Assembly (NCBI GenBank): GCA_040382235.1 | Contig: JBEIFV010000009.1 | Location: 1 to 64,000, forward strand | DNA: 64,000 bases | Origin: JAEUOS01 sp040382235 | Lineage (GTDB): Bacteria > Pseudomonadota > Gammaproteobacteria > Burkholderiales > JAEUOS01 | Direction: 5' to 3' | Shown here: piece by piece, positions 52,104 to 60,958 of the stretch | How positions within the stretch are numbered: position 1 is the stretch's first letter | Layout of the letters: every line of letters starts with the position of its first letter | The notes under the pieces: model-generated | What the model saw: only the letters and a program-made list of their open reading frames with translations | What the model was told of the DNA's origin: nothing | Databases searched by the model: none | Program-made: the position numbers and the translations under genes

Positions 52104-52991
52104 TCAAGGCCGCAACACCCAATGCCGCAACATCTGCCACCAGTCAGCGAGCGGCTGGATGAAGGCCCTGCCCCACGAATCGGTCGAAGGAATGCCGTCG
52201 ATTCCCGTCGGGGCAAAATTCCCGGAAGCGGGCGCCTCGAACGTGCCGAACAGACGATCCCAAAGTGGCAACAGATTGGAGAAGTTGCGGTCGTAGCGCT
52301 TGCGCTCACGGGCATGATGCACGCGGTGGAATTGCGGGCCCACCAGCCAACTCGTAGCCCGGCCCATTTCAAGCCTTACGTTCATGTGCGAAAAGGCCTG
52401 AACCGCATGGATCGCCAGATACACCGCGACCGAGTAGGAATCAAGCCCCAGGAGCCATGTCAATGGAACCGTCACCACCAGTTGCAAATAGAAAATATTG
52501 AGCCAGTGCGCACGTGCACTAGCGGCGGCATTCATGTGACGTTCGACATGGTGGAATTGATGCAAGACCCACAGCACGGGTACGGCATGCTGCATGCGAT
52601 GCGCCCAATAGCTCAGGAAGTCGTAGACCAGGAGCACCAGCATCAATCTGCCCAACTCTCCAAACACGCCTTGCGGCGCCGGCAGGCGTAGCTGCCCCGC
52701 GTAAATCGAGGCCAGCCAGGTCACGAATTCGCCCCAGGCAGTCCACGACAGGACGATGCCGATCGCCAGCACCAAGGCATGCCAGGCCATGTTGAAAAAC
52801 CAGGGCCGCCAGGGTTGATACGGTTCCAGCGGAAACAGCCGCTCTATCGCGGTCAGCAAAACGGTGAGCAGCATTAATGGCCAGTAAAGACCCCAAACGC
52901 CAACCACCAGTTGATAAGCGCGTGCATCGAGTTGCTGCAGAAACGCAGGTTCGAACACTGCAAAAACTCGATGGGATGACGCCCGGATCAA
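52104..52991 (-). CDS. Fatty acid hydroxylase/sterol desaturase-family membrane protein
   Basis: 295 residues with about four to five hydrophobic segments. The di-iron His clusters are complete: SYWAHRMQH (HxxxH), LHQFHHVERH (HxxHH) and FHRVHHARERKRYDRNFSN (HxxHH). Members hydroxylate or desaturate lipids in membranes. The gene overlaps the upstream TauD-like gene by 4 bases, so both oxygenases are co-expressed. Substrate unknown; lipid modification is inferred from the family. Confidence 0.9.
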   Translation of the reverse strand: MIRASSHRVFAVFEPAFLQQLDARAYQLVVGVWGLYWPLMLLTVLLTAIERLFPLEPYQPWRPWFFNMAWHALVLAIGIVLSWTAWGEFVTWLASIYAGQLRLPAPQGVFGELGRLMLVLLVYDFLSYWAHRMQHAVPVLWVLHQFHHVERHMNAAASARAHWLNIFYLQLVVTVPLTWLLGLDSYSVAVYLAIHAVQAFSHMNVRLEMGRATSWLVGPQFHRVHHARERKRYDRNFSNLLPLWDRLFGTFEAPASGNFAPTGIDGIPSTDSWGRAFIQPLADWWQMLRHWVLRP

Positions 52992-53875
52992 ACCGGCCGA
53001 TCGCCCGCCACGGTCACGCGGTTGCCGCTACGCGTATGCGGCCAGTAATCCCACATGGCGCGGTGCTGCACGCAGCGGTTGTCCCAGAACGCGATCGAAT
53101 TGGCGCGCCAGCGGAAGCGGCACTGGAAAATCGGGTTTTCCATGTGCTCGTAGAGGTAGCGCAGGATGCCGTCGCTCTCGTCCCCCGGCACGCCGTTCAA
53201 GCGACGGGTGAAGCCGCGGTTCACATACAAGGCCTTGCGGCCGGTCACCGGATGGGTGCGCACCACCGGATGTTCCGCACGCGGATACTCCGCCTTGTCG
53301 ACGATGCCGAAGTTGGCATAGGTACCGCGATACACATGCTCGCTTTCGTGCATGGCGGTCATGCCATCGAGGTAGGCCTTCATGCGTTCCGACAAGGCCT
53401 CGTAGGCTGCAATCATGCTGGCGAACAGGGTGTCGCCGCCCTTGGGGGGGCAGGTCTTGATGTAGAGGATGCTGCCCATCGGCGGCTCCGTCTCGCAGCT
53501 GACATCGGTATGCCAGCCCTCGCCATTGGCGCGCGGCGAATCGCGATCGGCATGGATGATCATCATCTCCGGCATGCCGGGTTCGTGCGGCGCCGCCGGG
53601 TGCACATGCAGGCCGCCGAACAGGCGGCCGAAGGCCAGGTGTTGCTCCTTTGTGATGTGCTGGTCGCGAAAGAAGATCACCGAATTCTCGGCCAGCGCGC
53701 GCTGCACTTCGTCAAGCTTTTGGCCGGCAAGCGGCTGGCTCAAATCGATGCCGTCGATCTCGGCGCCGATGATCGGCGTGAGCTTGTCGACGACGATGGT
53801 TTCATAGGGTCGGCTCTGGTCCGGGTTGTGGCGATAACGCGGACCCTGGTTGCCCTTGAGTTGGCTTGATTGCAT
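52988..53875 (-). CDS. TauD/TfdA-family Fe(II)/2-oxoglutarate dioxygenase
   Basis: 295 residues. The iron site is WHTDVSCETEPPMGS (His, Asp) plus the distal His in WDNRCVQHRAMWDYWPH; the 2-oxoglutarate-binding Arg follows in HTRSGNRVTVAGDRP. The family includes taurine and 2,4-D dioxygenases. With no sulfonate-transport genes nearby, taurine is not supported; the substrate may be the ligand of the Bug receptor encoded 23 bases upstream (53899-54882), likely in the same operon. Confidence 0.92.
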   Translation of the reverse strand: MQSSQLKGNQGPRYRHNPDQSRPYETIVVDKLTPIIGAEIDGIDLSQPLAGQKLDEVQRALAENSVIFFRDQHITKEQHLAFGRLFGGLHVHPAAPHEPGMPEMMIIHADRDSPRANGEGWHTDVSCETEPPMGSILYIKTCPPKGGDTLFASMIAAYEALSERMKAYLDGMTAMHESEHVYRGTYANFGIVDKAEYPRAEHPVVRTHPVTGRKALYVNRGFTRRLNGVPGDESDGILRYLYEHMENPIFQCRFRWRANSIAFWDNRCVQHRAMWDYWPHTRSGNRVTVAGDRPV

Positions 53876-53898
53876 GGTGGTCTCCTTGAATGCCGGGC

Positions 53899-54882
53899 TT
53901 AGTCCAGCTTGATATTGGCGCTCTTGATGATCTTGCCCCAGCGTTCGATCTCGGCGCGGGTGAAGGCGGCGAATTCCTCGGGCGTGGAGGTGATCGGCCT
54001 CCCGCCCAGGCCATCGAAGCGCGCCAGCACCTGGGGATCATTGCAAGCGGTGACGATGTCGCGCTGGATGCGCCGCACCAGCTCGCGCGGCGTGCCCTTG
54101 GGTGCGTAAAAGCCGGTCCAGGTGGAAATCAGGAAATCCGGCAAGCCGGCCTCGACCGCCGAAGGCACCTGGGTCAGCTTGGCGTCACGCGTGGCGGTGG
54201 TCACGGCCAGGCCGCGCATCCTGCCGCCGTCGATCTGCAGGCGGCCGTTGGTGGTGTCGATGGTCATGAAGGTCAGGCGCCCTGAAAGCAGGTCGGGAAA
54301 TGCCTGAGGATTGCTCTTGTAGCCGATGTGCAGCGCATCGACCCCGGCCAGTTGGCGGTACATCTCGGAGGCGATGCGTGCAGGCAGCGAGCCGGCGCCG
54401 AAGTTGTGGCGGCCAGGCTCGGCCTTGAGCAGCGCGGTCAGCTCGCCAAGCGTCTTCAGAGGCGAGTCGGCGGGCACCAGCACAACAAACGGCAGGCGGC
54501 CGAATTGCGAGACCGGCTCGAAATCGTCGAGCGGGTGATACGGCAGCTTGTCATAAAGCGAAGGATTGACCGCATGCGTCATTGCCGAAGTGAGGAACAG
54601 GGTCTGGCCATCGGGCCTGGCACGCGCCGCGGCTTCGGCCGCGGGCAAGCCGTTGCCGCCGCCCTTGTTGTCGATCACCACCGGCTGGCCCCACATCTGC
54701 GCAAGTTTCTCGGCGATGATGCGCCCGGTGATGTCGGTGGCGGCACCGGCCGGAAACGGAACGATGAAAGTGACGCGCCCGGGGGGCCATGTTTGCGAGC
54801 GCGCCACCTGCGGCGCGGCTGCGAGCGTGGTCATGGCGGCGATGGCGTTGACGAAACTGCGGCGCTTTAACTGTACCTGCAT
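53899..54882 (-). CDS. Bug/TctC-family solute-binding protein, possible Tat export
   Basis: 327 residues from ATG 54882 with GAGG upstream. The N-terminus MQVQLKRRSFVNAIAAMTTL has a twin-arginine-like RRSF motif before a hydrophobic run, so Tat or Sec export is possible, cleaved near ARSQTWPPG. Family motifs are RVTFIVPFPAGAATDITGRI, GQTLFLTSAMTHAVNPSLYD and APKGTPRELVRRIQ. It leads an operon with a TauD-like dioxygenase and a membrane hydroxylase, an unusual association for a Bug receptor. Confidence 0.92.
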   Translation of the reverse strand: MQVQLKRRSFVNAIAAMTTLAAAPQVARSQTWPPGRVTFIVPFPAGAATDITGRIIAEKLAQMWGQPVVIDNKGGGNGLPAAEAAARARPDGQTLFLTSAMTHAVNPSLYDKLPYHPLDDFEPVSQFGRLPFVVLVPADSPLKTLGELTALLKAEPGRHNFGAGSLPARIASEMYRQLAGVDALHIGYKSNPQAFPDLLSGRLTFMTIDTTNGRLQIDGGRMRGLAVTTATRDAKLTQVPSAVEAGLPDFLISTWTGFYAPKGTPRELVRRIQRDIVTACNDPQVLARFDGLGGRPITSTPEEFAAFTRAEIERWGKIIKSANIKLD

Positions 54883-55051
54883 GAGAACCTCATTCCAGAC
54901 CGATGTTGCGCCCGGCAATTCCTTCAGAAAAGACCAAGCGTGGCACCAAAGCGCGACACATGGCTTGTCGGCAATAAACCAGCGATTCTAAACGTTCGGA
55001 TCGTGCCGATGCTTTTCCTCAAAACCGTGCCGAGCTTCGCCTACCCTGCCT

Positions 55052-55396
55052 TTATGAAGCGGCCTTGCAGCCGGAAAACGTGATGGTCGGGCCATCGTTG
55101 AGCGTGGCATCGGCATTCGGCTGCGCGCCCAAGTCGAGCACGGCGCTGCCGTTGGAAAAGCGCCGACCAGGCACGTTGGCGACGCGGTCGAGGCGAAACT
55201 CGCGCTCCGGCAAGATAACCCAGGCCTCACCGGTGGCAAGAAAGCGCAGATAAAAGCCGCGATTGGCGTCGCATCGATACTGCGTGGCGTTTTGCGGCAC
55301 CACCACACGCCCCTCTTCGGTGCCGAAAGGCCATAGCTTGACTCCGCCGCATCCAGCCAGACCCAGGGCCGCACAGGCGGGTAACAGCAAACGCAT
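55052..55396 (-). CDS. MliC-like lipoprotein
   Basis: 114 residues from ATG 55396. A lipoprotein signal is clear: MRLLLPACAALGLAGC with the lipobox LAGC, so the mature protein is lipid-anchored. The rest (TQYRCDANRGFYLRFLATGE, FSNGSAVLDLG, ending TFSGC) has the paired Cys and beta-strand order of MliC-type inhibitors of C-type lysozyme. A weak match to other small OM lipoproteins remains possible. It is divergent from the FAD-SelD gene. Confidence 0.72.
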   Translation of the reverse strand: MRLLLPACAALGLAGCGGVKLWPFGTEEGRVVVPQNATQYRCDANRGFYLRFLATGEAWVILPEREFRLDRVANVPGRRFSNGSAVLDLGAQPNADATLNDGPTITFSGCKAAS

Positions 55397-55537
55397 GGTC
55401 AAACGCAGGGGGTTCAAAATCGAGCCTCGAAGTAACGTGGTCCCGAATGCTGCCACAACCCCGCGTAGCGTGCGCACACAGGCAGGCGCTAAACTCCTGC
55501 CCCTTATGCCGCACTGTCGCGGCAAACCACGGTTTGT

Positions 55538-57823
55538 ATGCAACCCTCCAATCAACCGGTACTGCGCGACATCGTTCTTGTCGGCGGCGGTCACAGCCAT
55601 GTCGGCGTGATCAAAAACTTCGGCATGCGCCCGGTGCCCGGCGTACGGCTTACCGTGATCTGCCGCGATACCGACACCCCCTATTCCGGCATGCTGCCCG
55701 GCTACATCGCCGGGCACTACAGCTTTGACGATGTTCACATCGATTTGCGCCGCCTGGCGCAATTTGCCGGGGCGCGCTTTTATCGTGGCCAGGTAACGGG
55801 CCTGGATCGCGGCGCGCGCAAGGTATTGCTGGCCGGCCGCCCGGCGGTGCCCTATGACCTGTTGTCGATCAACATCGGCTCGACCCCGCAGTTGGCCACG
55901 GTGCCCGGCGCGGCCGAACACGCGGTGCCGGTCAAGCCGATTTTCGAATTCAACCAGCGCTGGCTGGCTTTGCTCGAGCGGGTGCGCAAACACGCGGGAA
56001 AAGCCCGCATCGCGATCGTCGGCGGTGGTGCCGGCGGGGTGGAACTGTTGCTGGCGATGCAATTCCGCCTGCACAACGAGTTGCGCGGCTTGAAGCGCGA
56101 TCCGGGCGAGCTCGAGTTCCACCTGTTCACCAGGGGCGCCACCATCCTGCCCACCCACAATGCCTGGGTGCGCGCGACCTTCGAACGGGTGCTCGCTGAA
56201 CGTGGCGTGCGGGTACATCGTGAAGCAGAAGTGCGAGCCGTCGATGCTGGCAGCCTGACCACCGGCGACGGCGCCCTTTTTGAGGCCGACGAGATCATGT
56301 GGGTGACGCGCGCCGGCGGCGCTGCCTGGCTGCGTGACACCGGACTCGCGCTGGATGAGAGCGGCTTCATCGGTGTTACCGACACCTTGCAGAGCGTCAC
56401 CGACCCCCTGGTATTTGCCGCCGGCGATATCGCCGCGATGATCAATCACCCCCTGGAAAAAGCCGGTGTGTTCGCGGTGCGCATGGGGCCGCCGCTGGCG
56501 GAAAACCTGCGGCGGATGGTGGCCGGCATCGCTCCCCTGCCATACAAGCCGCAACGCCGCTGGCTGGCGCTGATTTCCACCGGCGACAAGCTGGCCGTGG
56601 CTTCGCGGGGGTTGCTCGGCTTTCGTGGCGCCTGGGTATGGCGCTGGAAAGACCGGATCGATCGCCGCTTCATGACCAAATTCAGCGACCTGCCCGAGAT
56701 GACGCCAAGCGCCGCCCAGGTGACGCCGGCGCCATCTCCGGTCAAGCTTGCGGCTGAAGAGGCGGCGCAGGCGATCTCGGCGATCGCCATGCGCTGCGGC
56801 GGCTGTGGCGCCAAGGTCGGCGCATCAGTATTGTCGCGCGCCCTGGGCGCGCTCGATCCGATACAACGTGACGATGTGCTGATCGGGCTCAAGTCGCCCG
56901 ACGATGCGGCGGTGGTGCGGGTGCCACCGGGCATGGCGATGGTGCACACGGTGGATTTTTTCCGCGCCTTCATCGACGACCCTTATATCTTCGGCAAGGT
57001 CGCGGCCAATCATTCGCTGGGTGACATTTTCGCCATGGGAGGCGTTCCGCAATCGGCCACCTCTGTGGTGACCGTGCCGCCCGGGCTGGAAGCCAAGGTC
57101 GAGGACACGCTCTACCAGATGATGGCGGGCGCGGTCGAGGTATTGAATGCCGCCGGCTGTGCACTGGTCGGCGGCCACACCGGCGAGGGTCACGAACTGG
57201 CGCTGGGGTTCGCCATCAACGGCCTCATAGATGAGCGGCTTTCAGCGGTGATGCGCAAGGGCGGCATGCGCGCCGGTGACGCCCTGCTCCTGACCAAACC
57301 GATCGGCACCGGCACCCTGTTCGCCGCCTTGCCGCTGCTCAAGGTGCGCGGGCGCTGGATCGATGCGGCGCTGGATTCGATGTGCGTGAGCAACGCCGAG
57401 GGCGCGCGCATCCTGCGTGAATATGGCGCCACCGCCTGTACCGACCTGACCGGCTTCGGCCTGCTTGGTCACCTGGTGGAAATGACACGCCCCTCGGGCG
57501 TGGACGCGGAACTCGACCTGGGCGCGCTGCCGGTACTGGACGGTGCCGAGGAGACCGCTGTCGCCGGCATCCTGAGTTCGCTGCAGCCGGCCAACGTGCG
57601 CCTGCGGCGTGCCCTGCGCAATCAGGCGGAGATGACCGAGCACCCGCGCTATCGACTGATTTTCGATCCGCAGACCGCCGGCGGCCTCTTGGCAACCGTG
57701 CCGGGTGCATGTGCCCCCGATTGCGTGGCGGCGCTGCGCGCGGCCGGTTACCCACACACTGTGGTGATCGGGCGCATCCTGCCGCAGGGCGATGCGCTGG
57801 AACCGATCACGCTCAAGGCTTGA
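55538..57823 (+). CDS. selD: Fusion of FAD/NADH oxidoreductase and selenide, water dikinase
   Basis: 761 residues. Residues 1-about 385 form a type-II-NADH-dehydrogenase-like flavoprotein: VLVGGGHSHVG binds FAD, IAIVGGGAGGVELL binds NADH, and LVFAAGDIAAMI closes the FAD site. Residues about 415-761 are SelD: RCGGCGAKVG places the catalytic Cys423 three residues before Lys426, as in E. coli Cys17/Lys20, and ATP-binding Asp clusters follow (KSPDDAAVVRV, HTVDFFRAFIDDP). SelD makes selenophosphate from selenide and ATP. The fusion is known in other bacteria and suggests redox-coupled selenide supply. Cys rather than selenocysteine is used; selA/selB are not here. Confidence 0.93.
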   Translation: MQPSNQPVLRDIVLVGGGHSHVGVIKNFGMRPVPGVRLTVICRDTDTPYSGMLPGYIAGHYSFDDVHIDLRRLAQFAGARFYRGQVTGLDRGARKVLLAGRPAVPYDLLSINIGSTPQLATVPGAAEHAVPVKPIFEFNQRWLALLERVRKHAGKARIAIVGGGAGGVELLLAMQFRLHNELRGLKRDPGELEFHLFTRGATILPTHNAWVRATFERVLAERGVRVHREAEVRAVDAGSLTTGDGALFEADEIMWVTRAGGAAWLRDTGLALDESGFIGVTDTLQSVTDPLVFAAGDIAAMINHPLEKAGVFAVRMGPPLAENLRRMVAGIAPLPYKPQRRWLALISTGDKLAVASRGLLGFRGAWVWRWKDRIDRRFMTKFSDLPEMTPSAAQVTPAPSPVKLAAEEAAQAISAIAMRCGGCGAKVGASVLSRALGALDPIQRDDVLIGLKSPDDAAVVRVPPGMAMVHTVDFFRAFIDDPYIFGKVAANHSLGDIFAMGGVPQSATSVVTVPPGLEAKVEDTLYQMMAGAVEVLNAAGCALVGGHTGEGHELALGFAINGLIDERLSAVMRKGGMRAGDALLLTKPIGTGTLFAALPLLKVRGRWIDAALDSMCVSNAEGARILREYGATACTDLTGFGLLGHLVEMTRPSGVDAELDLGALPVLDGAEETAVAGILSSLQPANVRLRRALRNQAEMTEHPRYRLIFDPQTAGGLLATVPGACAPDCVAALRAAGYPHTVVIGRILPQGDALEPITLKA

Positions 57824-57993
57824 CGCCCGGCGCTCGCGCCGCCGCTGCTTCTGTCCCGCCCTCGATCATGCATGCGCGAATGCGAGAATGCCGGGCACGG
57901 TATGCTTGGCACACCCCATGGAGGCAAGATGGCCGCCGCATCCGAAACATCCGCAACCCGCATTCGAATCACCACGAAAAGGGAGTAACCAGC

Positions 57994-58416
57994 ATGGACA
58001 AAACAGCCACCGGCGGTTGCCTGTGCGGCAAGATTCGCTATGCCGTAGCCACCCCACTCCAGAACGTCATCGCCTGCCACTGCAACCACTGCCGCAAGAT
58101 CTCCGGCGCCGGCTCCAGCCACAATGCCGCCATACCCACCAGCGCCATGACGATCACCACTGGGGCGCCGAAAATGTATGCGGATACAGCGGACAGCGGC
58201 AATCGCCTCAACCGGTTTTTCTGTGACGACTGCGGCTCTTCCCTCTACAGCCGGCGCGAGAAAATGCCGGAGATGACGATCCTCAAGGTAGGCACGCTCG
58301 ACGATGCCTCGGGCCTCAAGCTGGCGATGAACATCTGGACCGGCAGCGCTTTGCCGTGGATGCATGTCGATCCGGCAGTGGAGCACTATCCGGGGAATCG
58401 GCCGGTCAAGACTTGA
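57994..58416 (+). CDS. GFA-family (glutathione-dependent formaldehyde-activating enzyme-like) protein
   Basis: 140 residues with GGGAG before ATG 57994. Zinc-binding Cys sets are GGCLCGKIRY, CHCNHCRKISG and FFCDDCGSSLYS, the Mss4-like fold of the GFA family. Most members are not true formaldehyde-activating enzymes, and no formaldehyde genes are near. Function is left open. Confidence 0.9.
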   Translation: MDKTATGGCLCGKIRYAVATPLQNVIACHCNHCRKISGAGSSHNAAIPTSAMTITTGAPKMYADTADSGNRLNRFFCDDCGSSLYSRREKMPEMTILKVGTLDDASGLKLAMNIWTGSALPWMHVDPAVEHYPGNRPVKT

Positions 58417-58480
58417 AGTTTGCGGTCGCGGCGATGCCCTCTGCGCTCCAGACAGGCTCCGGTCGACTTCGGTAGCGGCG

Positions 58481-58861
58481 TCAGGTAGCCCGCGGATGGC
58501 GGGTGCAGCATGCGCCGCCCGAGCAATAGGCAGGCACGAACAGCTCGGCTGCCATCAGCCAAGCGCCGCTTACTTGGCGCCATCGCGCCTGGTAGCTGCC
58601 GCCAATCACCAAGGGCCCGTCGGGCTCGGTCCAGGTGCCGACCCAGTCGCCGCGTTCGGCCGCGACGCCCCATGCGGCGAACACTTCGATCCAGTCCGGG
58701 ATGCGTACGTACTTCGTATCCGGCCGCAGTTTCACGACTTCGTCTGGAACCAGGGCATTTGCCTGACCGTAGCGCTTGAGAAATTGCGCATACGGAACCA
58801 CAACGAAGGCCGGCTTGCCATCCGCGCCGAGAATCGTCTGAAAGTCAACACGTGCGTTCAT
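58481..58861 (-). CDS. Hypothetical chimeric protein: antitoxin-like start, DUF4440-like end
   Basis: 126 residues, coupled to the upstream 3-hydroxyacyl-CoA dehydrogenase by an ATGA overlap. The first half (MNARVDFQTILGADGKPAFV, VVPYAQFLKRYG, LVPDEVVK) reads like the N-terminus of a Phd-type antitoxin. The second half (AWGVAAERGDWVGTWTEP, GGSYQARWRQVSGAWLMAAE) reads like the core strands of a DUF4440/SnoaL-like protein. The join, near residue 45-55, is not typical of either family, so this looks like a recombination product. It may still be translated with the operon. Confidence 0.5.
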   Translation of the reverse strand: MNARVDFQTILGADGKPAFVVVPYAQFLKRYGQANALVPDEVVKLRPDTKYVRIPDWIEVFAAWGVAAERGDWVGTWTEPDGPLVIGGSYQARWRQVSGAWLMAAELFVPAYCSGGACCTRHPRAT

Positions 58862-59892
58862 CGCGCCTCCTTACCTCCTCGATGTTGACCACCAGGACGA
58901 TCGGCGGCCGCGTCGGGGGTCGGCAGCAAACCGAGATGCTTGAGCAGGTCCACTTGCCGCTTCAGCACGTCCGCACGATAGGCCGTGGTATCGGTGCCGC
59001 GATAGTCAAAAAATCCCTCGCCGCTCTTGAGCCCGATGCGCCCCTCGTGCATGTGCCGATCGACGATGGCGGGCGCGGCGAAGCGCGCGCCGTTAAGCGC
59101 CTGGGTCATGTAGCGGCTGGCGTGATAGAGGATATCGACGCCGCCATAGTCGATGAATTCGACCACACCCATGGTCGCGTAGCGAAAGCCGAAACCGTAG
59201 CGGATCGCGCGGTCGATGTCTTCAGCGGTGGCCAGTCCCTCTTCGACCATGCGCACAGCCTCGTTCATGAACAGCACCTGGAAGCGCGGCACGATGTAAC
59301 CCGGCGCGGCGGCGCATACCACCGGCTTCTTGCCGATGCCTTCCAGCAACGCTCTCAAGCGCTGCACCACCTGAGGATCGGTCGCAGGATGCGGGGAAAC
59401 CTCGACCAAGGGCACCAGGTAGGCGGGGTTGAGCCAATGCGCGTTCAGAAAGCGATGCGGATGCGTGACCATCGCCGCCAGTTCGGTCGACAGCATGGTC
59501 GAGGTGGTCGAGGCTAGGATCGCGTCGGCGCGCAGGTGCCGGCAGACAAAGGCGAATGCGGTGCGCTTGGCCTCCGCAACTTCGGGAACGCCTTCAAACA
59601 GTACTTCGGTGTGCGCCAGGGCCGCCGGCGCCGCCTCATATGCGACAAAGCGGACGCGACCGAGAATCACCGAACGCTGCGCGTCGTCGAAGACGCCAAG
59701 GGCTGCGATGGTGGCTAGGCTGGCATCGATTTCGGCCAGCGCCGCTTTGCGCATTTCTTCCAGTTGCTGCGCCGTGCGCGGCTTGCTGTCGATCAGCAGC
59801 ACCTCATGGCCGGCATAGGCGAACGCATGTGCGATGCCACGCCCCATGCGCCCGGCGCCGAAGGATGCGATCAGCGGCAGGTCAGAAGCCAT
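58858..59892 (-). CDS. 3-hydroxyacyl-CoA dehydrogenase family protein
   Basis: 344 residues from ATG 59892. The Rossmann motif is SFGAGRMGRGIAHAFAYAGH (9-28), and the catalytic His lies in AHWLNPAYLVPLVEVSPHPA; GYIVPRFQVLFMNEAVRMVE belongs to the helical substrate domain. It oxidises a short or branched 3-hydroxyacyl-CoA or a related hydroxy acid such as L-carnitine or gulonate. It overlaps the upstream opine-dehydrogenase-like gene by 11 bases and the downstream ORF by 4. Confidence 0.9.
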   Translation of the reverse strand: MASDLPLIASFGAGRMGRGIAHAFAYAGHEVLLIDSKPRTAQQLEEMRKAALAEIDASLATIAALGVFDDAQRSVILGRVRFVAYEAAPAALAHTEVLFEGVPEVAEAKRTAFAFVCRHLRADAILASTTSTMLSTELAAMVTHPHRFLNAHWLNPAYLVPLVEVSPHPATDPQVVQRLRALLEGIGKKPVVCAAAPGYIVPRFQVLFMNEAVRMVEEGLATAEDIDRAIRYGFGFRYATMGVVEFIDYGGVDILYHASRYMTQALNGARFAAPAIVDRHMHEGRIGLKSGEGFFDYRGTDTTAYRADVLKRQVDLLKHLGLLPTPDAAADRPGGQHRGGKEAR

Positions 59893-60958
59893 GCTGCAGC
59901 ATGGCGTGCATCTCTGGCCGGGAGTGCACTGCCAGTCCCATCGCTTCAAGGGTGCGCGGACTGCCGGTGCGAATGTCTTCACCAAGCACGCCGGAGGCGA
60001 TCGCCAGGAGGCCGGTGGCGACCGGTGCCTTGACGCCGGCCCAATCAGCCACCGACACCAGGAACGCCAGGCCATAGACGATGTCTTCGCGCATATAACG
60101 GTGGGTTTGCAGGTCGATTTTCTCGCGCCAGTCGCCCGATTCGGTCAGGCGGTCATGGGCGTCACCGTACATCCATTGATCGGTGCTGTAGTGGTCGCGC
60201 AAGGGGAAGTGATAGGGCTTGTAGCCCAGGGCCTCGCGCACTGCGATGCGTTCGGCGTCGAGCGCATCATGAATGCGGCGAATCGAGGGCTGGGTGCCTT
60301 CCTTGTGAATGTCCCAGCGATCGAAATGCTCGAGCGGCCCGGCGTTCATGAGAATCAACGGTGGGTGGATGATCGGGCCGGCATTCATCAGCGCGCCCGA
60401 CAATGCATCTTCGATCGGCTCGATCGCCGGGTACGCAGCGCCGATCAAGGCGAGCGCATGGGCGCTGCGATCAGCCGGAAAGACGCCGGTCGGCAGGCGC
60501 TTGGCGCGCATGGTGATGGCCACCTCACGCGGGCCGTGCTTGCGCGTGAGGTAGGGCAGGGTGCCGGTTTCGGCGAAAGTCACCTCCGCCTTGCTGCCGG
60601 CAGCACGCAGCGCGCGCGCCATGCAGACGCTGCCGAACGTGCCCGGCGGCAGAAACACCGCCTGGCCATCGCTCACATGAGGCGCCATCGCCCGCGCGAT
60701 ATCGATCTGCGCTGGCGCAGGGCCGGGCAATACGATCAGGTCGGCGCCACGCAGCGCCACGCCGATGTCCGGCGTGATACAGGCGATGGCCACGTCACGC
60801 GCGCCGCGCACATCCTTCAGGTGGATCGAGCCGGCAAGCTGCGCCGCCGCCAGGGCGGCGGCGTCGCGGCGCCAGAAACGCACGGCGTGGCCCTGCTCGG
60901 ACAGATCGGCGGCGGCGGCGTAGGCGCCATTACCGCCACCCAGGACCGCGATTTTCAT
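59882..60958 (-). CDS. NAD/NADP octopine/nopaline dehydrogenase family protein
   Basis: 358 residues. The cofactor motif is VLGGGNGAYAAAADLSEQGH, followed by a Rossmann domain to about residue 185; the C-terminal all-helical domain includes NAGPIIHPPLILMNAGPLEH, typical of the opine dehydrogenase fold where a His activates the 2-oxo acid. Opine dehydrogenases reductively join an amino acid to a 2-oxo acid, but many members serve other roles. First gene of a tight three-gene operon with the 3-hydroxyacyl-CoA dehydrogenase-like gene; imported opine breakdown is one option (inference). Confidence 0.88.
   Translation of the reverse strand: MKIAVLGGGNGAYAAAADLSEQGHAVRFWRRDAAALAAAQLAGSIHLKDVRGARDVAIACITPDIGVALRGADLIVLPGPAPAQIDIARAMAPHVSDGQAVFLPPGTFGSVCMARALRAAGSKAEVTFAETGTLPYLTRKHGPREVAITMRAKRLPTGVFPADRSAHALALIGAAYPAIEPIEDALSGALMNAGPIIHPPLILMNAGPLEHFDRWDIHKEGTQPSIRRIHDALDAERIAVREALGYKPYHFPLRDHYSTDQWMYGDAHDRLTESGDWREKIDLQTHRYMREDIVYGLAFLVSVADWAGVKAPVATGLLAIASGVLGEDIRTGSPRTLEAMGLAVHSRPEMHAMLQHGF

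Noticed and set aside
55398..56554. Long minus-strand extension of the MliC-like gene to 500 codons
   Set aside because: The part beyond 55396 lies antisense to the FAD-SelD gene and lacks any recognisable domain; the lipoprotein signal at 55396 fixes the true start.
56789..56820. Possible selenocysteine codon in SelD
   Set aside because: The active-site position is TGT (Cys), not TGA, and no SECIS-like element was seen.
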